Source of the DNA: Isoetes taiwanensis
Taxonomy: Eukaryota > Streptophyta > Lycopodiopsida > Isoetales > Isoetaceae
DNA: 64,000 nucleotides
NCBI GenBank assembly: GCA_021234155.1
Contig: JAJEKV010000024.1
Location: 13,740,913-13,804,912, forward strand
Reading direction: 5' to 3'
Part shown: piece by piece, positions 32,437 to 45,233 of the stretch
How positions within the stretch are numbered: the stretch's first letter is position 1
Layout of the letters: each line of letters starts with the position of its first letter
Translations under genes and position numbers: made by a program
Notes under the pieces: model-generated
The model's database searches: none
What the model was told of the DNA's origin: nothing
Seen by the model: only the letters and a program-made list of their open reading frames with translations

Positions 32437-35090
32437 CTATACAAGAATTAACCTACACAAATCGACATGCCCTGAGCCGATTTCTTCGGAGATGACCTTG
32501 CCGCCCCATTGCTCCATAAATTGTGGGTACCGCTTTACTAAATCTTTCTTAAGTACCCACGCATGTCTTCCACGGTAAGTGTTTCCACTTGACCAAAAAT
32601 TGGAGGAATTCGGACCTCCTTGTCTTCTTAAAAGCTCTATCAAGAATCATTTTCGGAACTATTTCCCACCTGCTCCTCCGTCATTTCCAACAACGTTGAG
32701 TGTCCAAGACTTCGCCCGGATTTGGAGTATGCTTCTTCAACAAACTCACGTGGAAGACCTTATGGATCTTTAGGTGTGCTGGCAATTCCAACTTGTAGGA
32801 TTGATTACCTACTCTCTTGATTATTCGAAGGGTCCAGCCCACCTTGGAGCAAGCTTCTTGCAATTCCCAATCCCGAAGCCACCGCTTTACCTTGATCTTG
32901 AGCCAAACATCATCTCCAACTTTGAACTCTCTTACCGATTCGATGCTTATCGGCAATGCTCTTTTGTCGACTTCTTGCTGCTAGCAGATACCCTCGAACC
33001 TCTTCCACGAGCTGCTGCATATCGGCCAACATCTGCTGCGAAACTTCTACTTTTGACACGGGGTTGTGCCAAGTGTCCGAGTTAGGCAATCGATAGCCAT
33101 AATTGATCATAAATGGCGACATATCGGGACGATTCCGCTTGGTGCTATTGTATGCAAACTCCACCAAGTGAATGAATTCTTCCCACATACTTTGCTTATT
33201 CGGACATAGTTTCAGAAAGCATGTCTTCTAAGATCCCTGTTGGTCCGCCTCCGTTTGGCCATCCGTCGAGGATGATACGCCCGATGCTCATGGATAGCTT
33301 GGTGCTGAATCGTCAAGAAAGAGGTCTTGCCAAAAGGCACTCATGAACTTCGGATCTGGCTGGGAGATAATCTCCCTTGGCATGCCATGAAGCCTGAAGA
33401 TCTCTTTGGTGAAGAGCTTTTTGTATCCATAGTCAGATCCGTGGTCCTGCAAGGCACAAAATGTGCCATCTTTGACAACTTGTCGACCACTACCATCAAG
33501 GCATCCTTGCCTCTCGCTGTTCTTGGGAGTCCTGTGATGAAATCCATGCTGATTACCTCCCACTTAGCGTTTGGCACCGCTAATGGCTCTAATGCCCCTG
33601 GAATTAAGTCGCTTCCGCCTTTCGTCACGGGCATAGCCGACATTCCTTGATGTAGCGAGCTATTTGCTTCTTCATTCCCGGCCAATAATAGGCTTGCAAG
33701 ACTTTGAAATATGTTTTCATGAATCCCGCATGGCCCGCCTATTGGGCATTTGCAGCGTGTCATGGAGGATCAACTTCCTTACACCGATGATTGGTGCACG
33801 CACAACTTGTTCTTATGGTATAACGGGTTGCCTTCCTTCTTATAATGCTTGAAGGCCTCCCGTTCTTTATCTGTTCTAGCCTCCTTAGAGAGGCTTACCC
33901 ATACTTCCCCGAAATCCACATCCATTGGCAAGGACTCTTCAATCTTCTTACCAAAGTCGCTGGAGAGCGTTGAAATTGCGTTGCAATGCACTCTAGTTGT
34001 CAGGGGGTGCCTTGAAAGCGCATCTGCTACCACATTGAGCTTCCCCGGCTTGTAGACTATATCAAAGTCATATTCTTCGAGGAACTCCATCCATCTCCTC
34101 ACTGCCTCTCCATTGAGGTGTGGTTGCGTGAATACATATTGGAGGCTCTGATGGTCGGTATCCAATTGGAACTTCCTTCCCAAGAGATAGTGCCTCCATA
34201 TTCTTAATGCCCTGACAACTGCAAGCAACTCCTGATCGTGCGTTGGGTAGCGCGTCTCGGCGTCGTTCATCTTCCTGGAATCATACGCTACCACACGTTC
34301 TTCTTGCATAAGCACTGCACCTGTAGCTATCTTACTCGCATCTGTTGCTACAAGCTTATCCTTCTCCGGGGTCCCAAGTAGGTTAAGACTGGGGCTGTTG
34401 TTAAAGCTTCCTTCAACAATTCAAACCCTTTTGGGCTTTCTTGTGCCAATGCTCTACCCAATCTTTCACCTTCTACGCCTCGTCCGTCCATTAATGGGGC
34501 TGCTATCTTAGCAAAGTTCTTCACGAACTTCTGTAGTACCCCGCTAGACCAGAAAACTTCGACCTCGTGCACATTCTTGGCGCCGCCCTTTGAATCTTTG
34601 CTTCAATCTTGGCGGGTCCGCCGAGATGCCTTCGCCGAGATCACATGACCAAGGTATTCCACCTTCTCTCATTGCGGTGGCACCGGACAACTTGGCGCAT
34701 AACCGGTGCCTCCTCAACTTCTCTAGCACCCTTCTCAAGTGTTGCACGCGTGCTCTTCAAGGGATCTGCTATACACCAAAATGTCATCAAAGAAAACAAT
34801 CACAAAGGTGTCCGGGAACTCCCGAAGATATCGTTCATGAGCCTCATGAACGTTTCGTGGGGCATTTGATAAGCCGAAAGGCATCACTGTGGAACTCATA
34901 ATGCCCATACCGGCCCCGAAGGCGGTCTTGTGGATATCCTCCTCCTTTATCCGTATCCTTCATACCATAGGCATTGCCGTATTCGCTCATCTCGTCAAGC
35001 CAAGCCTCCGCCTCCATGCGACTCGTTCGCCTGAGAATTGTTCGAGCTTCCCGGCCTTCCAAACATTTCCCAATGCAGAGTCTACTTTCT
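32437..35090 (-). pseudogene. Gypsy pol (RT, RNase H, integrase), broken
   Basis: On the minus strand the domains follow in the usual Gypsy order: reverse transcriptase with RYGHYEF (about 34900) and the catalytic VFFDDILVYS (34765-34797); RNase H with TRYPTHDQELLAVVRALRIW and LDTDHQSLQYVFTQPHLN; integrase with NAKWEVISMDFITGLPRT and KLSKMAHFV; and the C-terminal part with VGDDVWLKI and IHKVFHVSLLKKH. The tail WVLKKDLVKRYPQFMEQW may be what is left of a chromodomain. More than ten frame changes occur. One replaces the second integrase aspartate block (ISQPDPKF at about 33350), and many sit at CAG/CTG sites, so some breaks may be assembly errors rather than true mutations. Confidence 0.85.
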
Positions 35091-38000
35091 TCTCGTAGTC
35101 AGAGGTTCTTGTGTCCCTTTGTCGTCCCTCCGGGTGGTTCCTCCGCCTTTCGCCTTTCGGACTTGGTTACGCTCTTCTTCTTCCTCGGGAACCGAGTCCG
35201 GACCGAAGCTTGAGTCGGAGGAGTCCAAGCTGGGGACCTTCCTCTTGCTCCTCTTCTTGTCTCTACTTGTTCTCGCTGATGCTTGCGGCGGTTGAGCGTT
35301 ACCAAGACACCAAGCCCCGCATGCGGCTAGCAAGGCCTTTATCGTTCGAGGTCTGTCCTCATTTGCGATATTTCTTCTTCTCGAGTCATTTGTCCAAACT
35401 CTTCAAGCGGGTTCCTTGCTCGGGCGTGGCCTGGGCGGCTCTCGTTCCCCGTAAGTTCCAGCGGTTGTCGTTCTTCTCTGGCCGGGCCTCTAGCTGCATA
35501 CACAAGTGGTTCATATCTACATGGTTAGTTTTCCTTGCTTTCTTGCATTATTTATGTTTGTTGGCATGGTTGAGGGGCACAAAATATATCAACAAAACAT
35601 TTATAGTGCAAGAGAATGTTATATTTATATTTTATATTACACTAATACAAGAGCTTGCAACTCTCGCTAATCACTTACGTTGATGCTTGGGAAGATGGAT
35701 TATCCTCCAAGAACTTTTTCACTTGGGCTGTTCCCACCGAATGGCCCAAGTTCCTAATGACATTGGCCGGAGATCCACCTGTAATGCTCTTTGCTAAATC
35801 TTCTATTCGCGGTGGGAGGTATAAGTCGCCGCCATCGACAGTCTTGCTGCCGCTTTGTAAGGTATGGCGAAGTCGAAGACGCCGAAAGTGCTACCGCTCT
35901 CTTCACCGTGATTGCATACCGGTGTTAAGTGGGTAACCAGGTGCATGCCGGCCGTAATCCTCGAGTGCAATCAGCAACGCTACTCCTTCCTCGCCTCGGG
36001 GTGAACTTGCGTGGATAACCGCTTATTCTTCCATCCATCGCCATGGGTGTGTAATAGCGTAGTGACTCGTCGTTATGTAGACGGGTCCTCGGCCACTCGC
36101 AGATCCAGCTCTGTGGTTCCGCTCAAATCATCAACCTCCACCGGTGAGCTCCCTGTAGTCATTGATCGCTTCTGAAGCCCTCCCAGGTCGACTACCGCCC
36201 TATCCCCGGGAGGTTTGAGACGACGAAGCTTGTCGCTAGGATGTTTGAGGTCGCATAACGGATCCCCATCTGCTCTCGAGAGCAAGGAACTCTTCCTCCG
36301 TCGGTAGCTTGTTCTCAGCCTTGTCTGCCTCCATGATCCGCCCGATGTTGCAGAGGCTTGGATGTCGGAGGTAAACTCTCCCGTAAGTGTCGGCTTCCCT
36401 TACTTGAGGGGGAAGTCGACTCTCCTGGGACGACATGAAGTCGCCCAAGTCCGCTTCTTCGGAGTTGGAAAGAACTCTTCAGTGTTATTCCCTTTCCCCA
36501 CTCCGGGAGGTTTTGAATGTCGCTTAGGAGCGTTAAACTCCTCACCTTCTCGATTATAATGGGAGCTAGGCTTGTGATGCCTAACCCGAGGGTGGCGACT
36601 CAGAGCCCCCGGCTTCTTTTCCAGTCTTGCCACTCTCGCCGGCTTGTCGCCGCTCCTCCGCTAGGGTCGAGCTCAACATCTTCTTCCTCCTCCTCGGATT
36701 CCCTGTTCATCCGAAGTCTTCTTCCTTCCCTTCCCCGCCTCCCCCGTCAGACCGCGGTGAGGAGCCGCTTGTTCTCATTGCTACGGCTAATGGATCTACG
36801 CCCATGGGGAATGGAGGTTTCCCCACGACATGTTCTCGCGACGGTGGGTGAGAAAGATTGCCGTGGCGGTTGAAAGAGAAGTACTTGGTCCCCGCTGGGC
36901 GCTAGGACCATTGGCTCAAAAGCGGCGCTTTGTTTGTGAGGTATTTGGCGATGTTCGGGACATCGCCTAATCGTCGCCTCGCAGGACCTGTCTAGGAACA
37001 AAATATCCTATACAAGGGGAGTTGCACTAGCTACCGGTTCTACCCTAGCTTGAAACTCGGCCAGACTCTACTATAAGCCGGGTCGGTGCAAGGTTGCTTG
37101 GACGCCTACCTCCTTCCTCAAGATCCGAAGATTTGGTCGACGCCGGCCTCAAGAAGATGAGCTACCGGGCGCTGCACCATCTCCGAAATCGGTTGCCATT
37201 GATTAATTGCGTAAGAGGGTAACAAACGGTTGCAAGAGCCAGTGGAGTTGGGAAAATCGGCTAGAAGGGCAGGAGCAGCATTTGTAGGGTGCTATCCGAG
37301 AAGTGAGGGGTCTATTTATAGAAAAGGGGAAAACCCCCTAATTTTTGGATGACTTGAAAATTTCCTAGGATTGGGTGATTCTAACTTATCCGAGGTCAAA
37401 ATAGGAGTTTGAGGACTATAGGAGATGCCTGAACAAGGCTAGGTTACCTAAAAGATGCTATGCAAGAGGGTTGAAGGTGACTTTAACAAGTCCCCGTGAA
37501 GAATTGGTAAGAGGTCTCACAGACCATACCGCTTCAATCCTAACTTTTTGTTTTGTGACGAGGCGTGAAATGCGGAGACATCAGTCCCATTTTGATTAAA
37601 GGTGTCCAATTTGGGTAAACTAATAGTGTAAGGGTGATGGGCTCATCAAATTAGGGCAGAATCGACCCCTTATTTGGTCGATTTGGAGTCTGTTTTGGTC
37701 AAGTTTGGGCGAGGTCTCACGCCCTTGCCTCGCTTCAATCCTAACTTTTTGTTTTCATGACGAGGCGCTGAAATGTGAGACATCATGTCTCGGCTCCCAA
37801 ATGTCCTATTTTTCCTGAGATAAAAGCTAAAACTTATTAATTTGCTCTAATTACTCAAGTTTATGTCATCAAAGTAGACAAAATTGCTCTATATTACAAA
37901 ATTTTTAATTATTTACAATAAAAGTTTCTAAAGGCGTTTCTCCCTTAATGCGGTCGCAAGACTCATGTCTTGTCGCATCAAGGTTACCCGCTTGGCGTGG

Positions 38001-38600
38001 ATAGTGGTGCTGTTGAATCTTCAAAATGTTGCACTATCTTTGCCTCACCGCCTCTTGCATTGCTAGCAGCGCCTGTGCGTGACTCTAAAGTCCGTTCTAT
38101 AGGCTCGCGATAACTTCACGCACCAACCGAAGCGAAGGGGGGCGCGGGGGATTAGGAGACCGAAGCTCATTTGGAAGTGTCTAATCTCCCTTAACGCTCT
38201 TCTCTCTACCTCCTTCCTATCCGCTTTTCTTCCCGGGTGGCGGCTTGGGAACCTTGGGCTTCGTGGTGGCGGCCTTAAGGTTTCTTTGCCGTTGGTGGCC
38301 CTCCCTCGATGAACTTAACTCTGTTTTCTTCATAATATTTGTTATAGGCCTCCCATTTCTTTCATGTAGGCCTCGTGCTCCCCTCATCTTTCTCTCATAA
38401 ATCTTCACCACAGCCGGTGGCGTAGGCTTCCCGGCGGTCGTGGTTGCTTCTTTCTATCCCATGCCTGAGATTTTCGGGGGCTACGACTTGGTCTTCTTTG
38501 GGGTTGCTTTCGGTCTTGCTGCTCAGGTACTTCTTGCTCGTCACCTGGGTTCTTGGAAGAGCTTCCACCTGCAGCGTTAGGGTTGAAGTCCCCATCAGAA
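35091..38600 (-). pseudogene. Gypsy protease/gag region, heavily broken
   Basis: Lies between pol and the 5' LTR on the coding strand, where gag and protease belong. Minus-strand pieces are charged and low-complexity (SFGPDSVPEEEEERNQVRK near 35180; PPGVGKGNNTEEFF near 36500), but no zinc knuckle or protease DSG motif could be read with confidence. Open frames on the plus strand across 35000-39000 are shadows. Two hairpin repeats lie inside at 37510-37590 and 37710-37780. Confidence 0.5.
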
Positions 38601-39635
38601 GAGTCGTCGGAAGGGTTTGGGGGTTCGTCGGGTTCGCGGCTCCTTGATGATAATGTTGGGGTTGACCTCTTCCTTCCGGGGAGGCGATCCTTTGTTCTCC
38701 TTACGCCCGACCACGAACTTCCCTTTCGCTTTCTTCTTTTCTTCTTTGCGCTTTCTTCCTCTTCTTTCCTTTTCCTCTTTTTGTCCTCCCTCTCTCTTAC
38801 GGGCCGTTTCGTATTTCTGATGAATCTTCTAAGATTACGCTACCTCCGTGGCTCCAAACCTGTCACTTGCTCATCGCTTGTTCCTCGCTGCCGGATCTCC
38901 CCGCTCTATTTCTTCATACACCTCCCTCGTCTACAAATGCGTCCATGGAGTTTGGTGATGTGGCCCTCGCCCTCCACTGCCTGGTTGAAGACATCGATCA
39001 AATCGGAGGTGTCTTGCTCTTCGTCCGGAAGGCGAACGACCCCCTCTTGCTAGCCTCTCACGAAGCATCTTCGGAATGATCTCGCCGATCGGCTTGGTGT
39101 TTTCGCTGGCGGCGACTTCCCTTGCGGTCTGTTTGGTTGGGCCATGTTTTACTGGATCGTCAATCGGATAAAAGCCGAAAAGATCGCCCTAAGTTGGGAA
39201 GAGCGGATTTCTAGGGCTTGGGACGAAAAAATGAGTGGGTTCTACATCTATTTATAGCTTGGGGAATTTTAGGTCAAAACTCAAGTTGCTCGTTTAACAT
39301 GCTAAGGCACCAACTTATCTAAAACTTATACTTATTTCAGACTTTTCCTACCTATTGGTCTCACGACTTTTGCCTCGTTCCAATACTAATGTTTAGTTTT
39401 GCGACCAGGCGCGAGCTGTGAGATCTCATACATTTCTAGGGTTTTTTAGGTAATTAAAACATGCTATTCTAACTAATTCCTACCTTAGAATTAGCCTTAC
39501 CACATTATTTATCTCAAATTCATCATGTTTTGGTGTTCTTGGCTCGATGTCTCATAGCTTTTTACCTCGCTTCAAAACAAAAAGTTAGTTTTATGCGACG
39601 CCGAAATGTGGAGACCACCCTCACTTGGAAAATTT
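37510..39635. repeat. Four dispersed hairpin repeats inside the Gypsy element
   Basis: Related 75-85-bp units at about 37510, 37711, 39355 and 39548 read GTCTCA...GCCTCGCTTCAA, TCCTAACTTTTTGTTTT, GACGAGGCG and GTGAGAC. The GCCTCG and CGAGGC parts and the outer GTCTCA and TGAGAC parts can pair. They lie in the gag and leader side of the element. Confidence 0.55.
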
Positions 39636-39802
39636 TGGCTCGTTCTTTTTAATCTTGTTAAATTCCAATTCACTTAATTGTTACTAGCTTAGCATAACTA
39701 CAAAGGTGAGAAAAATTTTCCCACTTTTCGAGGCTTGAGGATCCTATCAAGTTAGTACTATCGGGAACATGGTCGGTGCTTTGCTCTTGGTCTCCAAGAA
39801 CA

Positions 39803-39815
39803 TTGCTCGATACCC
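39803..39815 (-). promoter_or_regulatory. Gypsy primer binding site (damaged or misread)
   Basis: Just inside the right LTR the plus strand reads TTGCTCGATACCC, whereas a tRNA-iMet site would read TTGCTCTGATACCA. The CTG has become CG. Its position next to the 5' LTR fixes the element orientation. Confidence 0.55.
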
Positions 39816-41399
39816 AGCGACGCCCTACTCGTGATACGATTGCACTCACCGTGATACAAACAGGGAGTTCTTCCCCACACCAGCTCCACGCCGATACAGG
39901 GGCCCTCCACATATCAATTTGCACCCGTGAATCCAGTCTCAGGTGGGAAGAGTGAAGGTGTCATTCTACCCCCCGTCTCCCTCGGGGCCTACCTAGGCTG
40001 CGAAGCGTAAACATACATGTCGTTAGCACATACATCAACATCCCGTGACCATCTCGAAGGATGGTCCTCCTCATATCTCTGCAGATAGACAAAGATCAGC
40101 ACATCACATAGGGGATCCTACCCAAGGCTCGAGACTCAAAGGATGACCGACGGCTTGGGTCTCCGTGAGTTCGTTGCGGGGACGAGAATTCATGGCAATG
40201 GATTTGGGCGGCATAAGAACATGGCATAGGGTTGTCCACTCCATCCGCCCCTCCGTGCACACTTTGCGAGTAGGCTGAAAAGTGTTGGGACTCGATCGTA
40301 GCCCGCCGGGTGCATAGCCAGAAGGGCTATTCCTGGGGTCATCATCCCAGTCCCGATGGGGCAGGTAGGGATCACTCCCTCCAGAGATCTACATGCTGAC
40401 TCAAGGTGACTAGAGGGCCACTGCCCGTATTCGACTGAACCCACTGGAAAGTGTACACCACTTCACGGGTGTCGAGCCCATGCCTTACCCGCTTTTCGGT
40501 GGTAAGCCATCGACCTAGTCACAATGATCTCCGGTAGGCTTTACACACCAGGGAGACCGTTCAAGAGTCAGGACATGAACCTCCTTCTTAGCCAGTCTGG
40601 CCCCTTCACCCACAACCAGGTGTGGCTCTTGTACACAGGCCGAATCTACAGTGTGCTAGAGAGGCTACTCTAGGAGCATCAACTACAAGCTTTAGGGCCT
40701 CTACCCCCCTTCCCAATACAAGGAGTTCACAGAAATACATCGTCCAAATATATCACAGAAGAACTAAAGAACTAGATCCAATCATAGAGTTAGGTTCTTT
40801 AGTTAGTGTCCGAGATCTAAGATCTAGATAACTACTATGGGCAATTTAATAGTCTAAACCTACTGATTCTATGACTAGAAGACGGTTTAAGCTATTAAAT
40901 TGACCAAATACTCTGATCCTTGAGTGGCTCCTCCCGACTGAAGTTCAACCATCCTGCTTTGAGCTGATCGAATCAGTGGAAACCGATGGCTAATTCGCTT
41001 GGCGTCTGCGGGAGGCGGTTTTGGCTCTGGGGCAGCCAAAACCGAGCTCTAAAACCCTAAGGACTAAAAAACTAGCAAGCTAGGGTTTTCCTACCCTAAA
41101 TAGACATGGGGTTTAGGCTAGGGTTTCCAATTACCCAATTTGGCATGTGGGATAATTGGAAAGGCCCCACTTGCCTTTAGTGGCTAGGTGGCAAAATATG
41201 CCAACATGGAAAGGTGTGCCCTCATTAATGTGCACATGTGCACATTAATAATATATGAACACTCCTAGCAAGTTGCCCCCTAGGGCTACTTCACCGGCTA
41301 TCCGCGTTGGCGCATACCGCCAATCGGGTGGCGGCACGCGTGGCGTGGCAAGTACAATGTACGCCCCGGGAGGCGTATCTTGTCTGGCCGAACGCCACG
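39816..41399 (-). repeat. Gypsy element, right (5') LTR
   Basis: Partner of 30023-31593. Long blocks are unchanged (for example 41040-41280), while differences concentrate in short indels at CTG/CAG positions. The terminal bases read CGACGCC and GCCACG instead of TGTGACG and GCCACA. Confidence 0.85.
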
Positions 41400-42240
41400 T
41401 AATCCATAGAAAGCAGTTGACTCATGACTTGCTATCAATTTACCTTGATTCTGTTGGGGACAGCTAGACTAAAGAGGCCTTCAAGAAGATTTTGGGTTGC
41501 ATAGAGACAAACCACACCGTGGAATAGCATTGACAACCATGCCTGGAATTGCTTGCCCTCTTATGAAGATGATATGTGGAGACAATGTTACAGAACGTCA
41601 AGATCCTCATTCGAAAAATTGATAGGTCTTCTGGCCATATTTTGTAAAACTGGGCAACAAGGTGAGGGCTCCCATTGAGCCAAGAAGGGCTGTAGCTATG
41701 GTTATTTATTTCTTGGCTCATGATGAGTCTCCTCTACATGTCGGAAGGAGATTTTATGCTGGTCAGTCCACAGTTCAGAAGTATGTGAGGAAGATCACAC
41801 TAGCTTTGGCTTCCAAGAGCATGTTATATAAGAGATTTGTAGCCATTCCATCAGCGCAGAGATTACTCGACATTATAGCAGAATTTAAGGAGGCAACTGG
41901 TCTTCCTAATGTGTTTGCTGCAGTTGATGGCAGCCACATATACTTGTACAGAAAACCAAAGAAAAAGGATCATGCAAATGACTATTACAACAAAAATAAA
42001 AGACACTCCATTCTGTTTCAAGGCTATGTAACTGATAGTAAATTGTTTGTCAATGTGTGTTGTATTAGAGTAGGATCTGTACATGATTCTGGACATTTCA
42101 GGAAAAGCACCATTTATAACAGGTTGACCTCTAAATCTATATTACAGGAACCAGTTGTTAGATTACAAGGGAAAAAGATCAAGAAAGGAATGCCTACTGA
42201 GGAAGATATACACTACAAGAGAACAGGCGTTTATTGTTAG
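41400..42240 (+). pseudogene. PIF/Harbinger (HARBI1-like) transposase, truncated
   Basis: A frame with WNCLPSYEDDMWRQCYRTS and SFEKLIGLLAIFCKTG (about 41530-41660) shifts by one base into the frame at 41662-42240. That frame carries EPRRAVAMVIYFLAHDES, a GQSTVQKYV helix-turn-helix-like segment, and the nuclease core VFAAVDGSHIYLY with the first catalytic aspartate. Then come DYYNKNKRHSILFQGYV and RVGSVHDSGHFRKSTIY with the second. The final DDE acid region is absent; the frame runs out into unrelated sequence near 42170. This family cuts and pastes DNA with a partner Myb-like protein. Several markers of death: one frameshift, 3' truncation, and a Gypsy insertion upstream. Confidence 0.8.
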
Positions 42241-43435
42241 TTTTTTTATCATTTTGTAGATTACTGCAAATTCCAGAGAACTGACAAAAATGTGACCATA
42301 AAATGTCAAAAATTGGTGACGATACATCGTCAGTTTTTTGTCACTTTTTTGGAAAAAATTTTACACCTATTTTGTCATACTTTATAACATTTTTGGGTTG
42401 CCCCTAAGGCAACCCAAAAATATGCGGGTTATGGCATATTCCAAGTATATGCGAGTATATGCCAAGAATATGCCAATGACTGCTCAAAACTGGCTATAAG
42501 GTGTAAACTGGCGGTGGCCGCTCTTCTTGGGCATCCAATTTTGAAACCGGTTAACCGGTGCTTAAGCAAGGAGTTGCTACTCTTCTTGAAGGTCCGTTTA
42601 TTCTTAGGTTTTGCATGTCATTGATCTTTGCCCTCGAGACTGTTCTCGAGGATGAGGAAGCTACTAACATGAACTGATTCTGCTGAATGCTTCTGTGGAT
42701 TGCTGTCGGAGCATGCTACTGTTTTGAAGAATGAAACCAAAATGTACTTATAGGTGAGTTTGCAAGTTTTATAACTAGTTAAGTTTTGCGCCAAAAACCA
42801 TTTTAACCAAAATGCTGTCACCAGCGGATCGGACATGCGGTGATTGGTTTATTTGTGAGAGATGATCTAGCTTAATTTGCATATCTTATATCTCACAGTG
42901 GCCAGAACATGCCCCATATGATGCTATTCATGTGGGGGCATTAGCATAAAAAATACCACATGCCCTAATGGAGCAATGTTTTTCATGACCTGGTGGTGGC
43001 TGACAAAGGACTGGATGGAAAACTTAACCAATGGTCAACAAACATAGGCGTTTCTACAGCTATTAACAGCTATTAACGACATGCTAAATTGTGGTATCAT
43101 CATGTATATGTATAGGCGTGTTTGGTGTTGTCATTCTTTAGAGTTTTAGGTTGTTGTATATACCTTTGTAAATGTGGAAGTCCAATTTTTGTTTACTGCT
43201 TCTGGAATGATAATATGGAATGAGACACCGATCTAGGCATTTTGGTTGTGGTGTACTGCATATATTTTACAATTGCATGTAAATTTACAGATATTTCTCT
43301 TGCGCCCCTTCGCCTGCTCATTTTCTTTGCCTTTGTGGTTCCTAAGTGGTGATATTGTACCCTTAATTCTTTTAGACATTTAGTTTCTTGTTTTTCTGCC
43401 TCTTTTTTCAGCATGTTGTTGCATTGTGTTGGTTG
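42241..43435. other. Spacer with small palindromes, no gene
   Basis: Includes a TGACAAAAA/TTTTTTGTCA inverted pair (42280-42345), the palindrome TTTTGGGTTGCC-CCTAAGGCAACCCAAAA (42388-42420) and ATATGCC repeats to 42475, the same components as at 4836-4925. Otherwise AT-rich sequence without recognisable frames. Confidence 0.35.
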
Positions 43436-44430
43436 AGTGCAACTAGGCTCTAGAAGTGCGATTTATCTGCGTTTTGAGATTAGCAGATAAATCCGCTTCT
43501 TGAGGCTAGTTGAGAGAGCCCCCCTTGGAGTATTTATAGACTTGTTGCACTCCTCCCATCTTCATCAGCCGTCTTTGAGCCTCCCCCTTTGTAGTCGCAT
43601 GCCCCACCCCCCCTCCCCCTTTTAGTTTTAGCCCTACGTTACAACCTTGCGTTATTGAAGTATTCTTAATGAATGAGCCATGCAGCCCTCCCCTTTATTT
43701 CCAAATAGCATTACAATAATTTTCACTTCTAATAATCCCTCATGCACACTGGCCTTTTTGGGCATACAAAAGGCATCAAAGTGCCACAAAAGATCCAAAA
43801 CGCAAAATAAATTCATAAAGATTTATAGGCCTCCGTTGCTAATGTCCAACACGACCCCAACATGCCAAGATTTTCGCAAAACTCGCAAAAGACGTCTCTA
43901 CATCCACCTGAGCAAATCTGCAAAAGGAACAAAGAAACCCCTGGTACGAGGATCGCACTCGTGGCACAAAAGGCCGCCACATCTTTGGCATACGAGGGCC
44001 TACCACCATGGCGCAAGGGCCCTCAACATCGTCCCCACTTAAAACCCAGAAAAAACCACCAATCATGAAAAAGAATCACCGCAATATTAAATACTTGGCA
44101 CAAGGACCATAAGTTACTGCACGAGGGCTCAAGATTATCAAGAACAAGAATACTAGAAGTTACTTCCTAGTAAGAACAAAGAAATGAGAGCAGAGAACAA
44201 ATGATCAAACAAGGAATTATCAAAACTACTTAGGAGCCCAAAGGCACAAGGGGGTGGGAGGGGGGGCAAGCGACCTAATGAGGAGAGGCTCGAGAACGGT
44301 TGATAGAGATAAAAGAGAAAAAACAGACATAAATACTCCAAAGGGAACACTCTCAAGGGGACACGTCAACTAGCCTCAAGAAGCGGATTTATCTGCTTAT
44401 CTCGAAACGCAGATAAATCGTACTTCTAGA
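43436..44430. mobile_element. Foldback element with hairpin-plus-TATA ends
   Basis: The left end (43436-43620) and right end (44235-44430) are inverted copies of about 190 bp. Each has a near-perfect 70-bp hairpin (CAACTAGGCTCTAGAAG..., GATTTATCTGC with GCAGATAAATC, ...GAGGCTAGTTG). This is followed inward by a TATTTATA TATA-like box and a C-rich tract near GTCGCATGCCCC / GTCGCTTGCCCC. A third copy of the same end lies at 57063-57215. No transposase is encoded between them. Confidence 0.6.
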
Positions 44431-45233
44431 GCCTAGTTGAACTCCAACACAAACCAACAACCATGCTGAAAAAAGAGGCAGTAAAACCAAAAAGTGACCA
44501 CACCCTTGCAACTAGAACACGAGGTAGCAACTAACATGTCTAGTGCAACCGTGACAACGTAGATAAGGCAAAAGAAACGAGCACGGATCTCAATTCTAAA
44601 CTCTAAAGTGGAACGAAGTCTAAAGGCCAGATCCAAGCAAGCGGGACGAACCAAAGAGAATCAATAAGCACACAAAATAAAATAAGACAAACTAACTAAC
44701 GAGTGCACGCAAGATAGCCTAAGGGTACGAAGCCACCCTAAAATACAAAAGGAGCAGAGGAAAAAGCAGCAAGACATTGAGAGGGATACACAAAGCAGAT
44801 CCCAACTACTAATAGCACAAAAGGAACACTAAAATAGAGATGGAACAAATGCTAACAAGCCAAATGGAATTCACATACAACCTCCAACTGCAAGAGAGCA
44901 AGTATAAAAGAAGACATGTAAAACACGTTAAGAGCACAAAACTACTAGTATAATACCACTTGAATAAGAACAGCAAAGCTCCAAACTTCACAAGGCCTAA
45001 GACTACAAAGCGTTAGAATAACACAGCACCAAAATAGAAACTAGATCAGCGCAACTCAAAGCATACTCAAACCACCACACAGATCAAAATCTACAAAACT
45101 GCGCTATGCATCCATAAGGACTTAGTTTGAGAAGGCAAACCAAAACAGAAAGCTTAAGCAAGTACACATCCTAAACACCCCCAACAAATTAAAGCATGCA
45201 AAGGCTAATAAAAAATGAAGGGAAGATGAGGCC
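44431..45233. other. A/C-rich non-coding DNA left of the Copia element
   Basis: Strongly A-rich and T-poor on the plus strand, like 52052-56940 on the other side of the Copia element. The two stretches look like one larger element or locus into which Copia inserted. No coding frame. Confidence 0.4.

Noticed and set aside
35111-38820. Several long plus-strand open frames (serine, leucine and arginine rich)
   Set aside because: They are opposite-strand shadows of the Gypsy gag/pol region, with low-complexity composition and no family motif.
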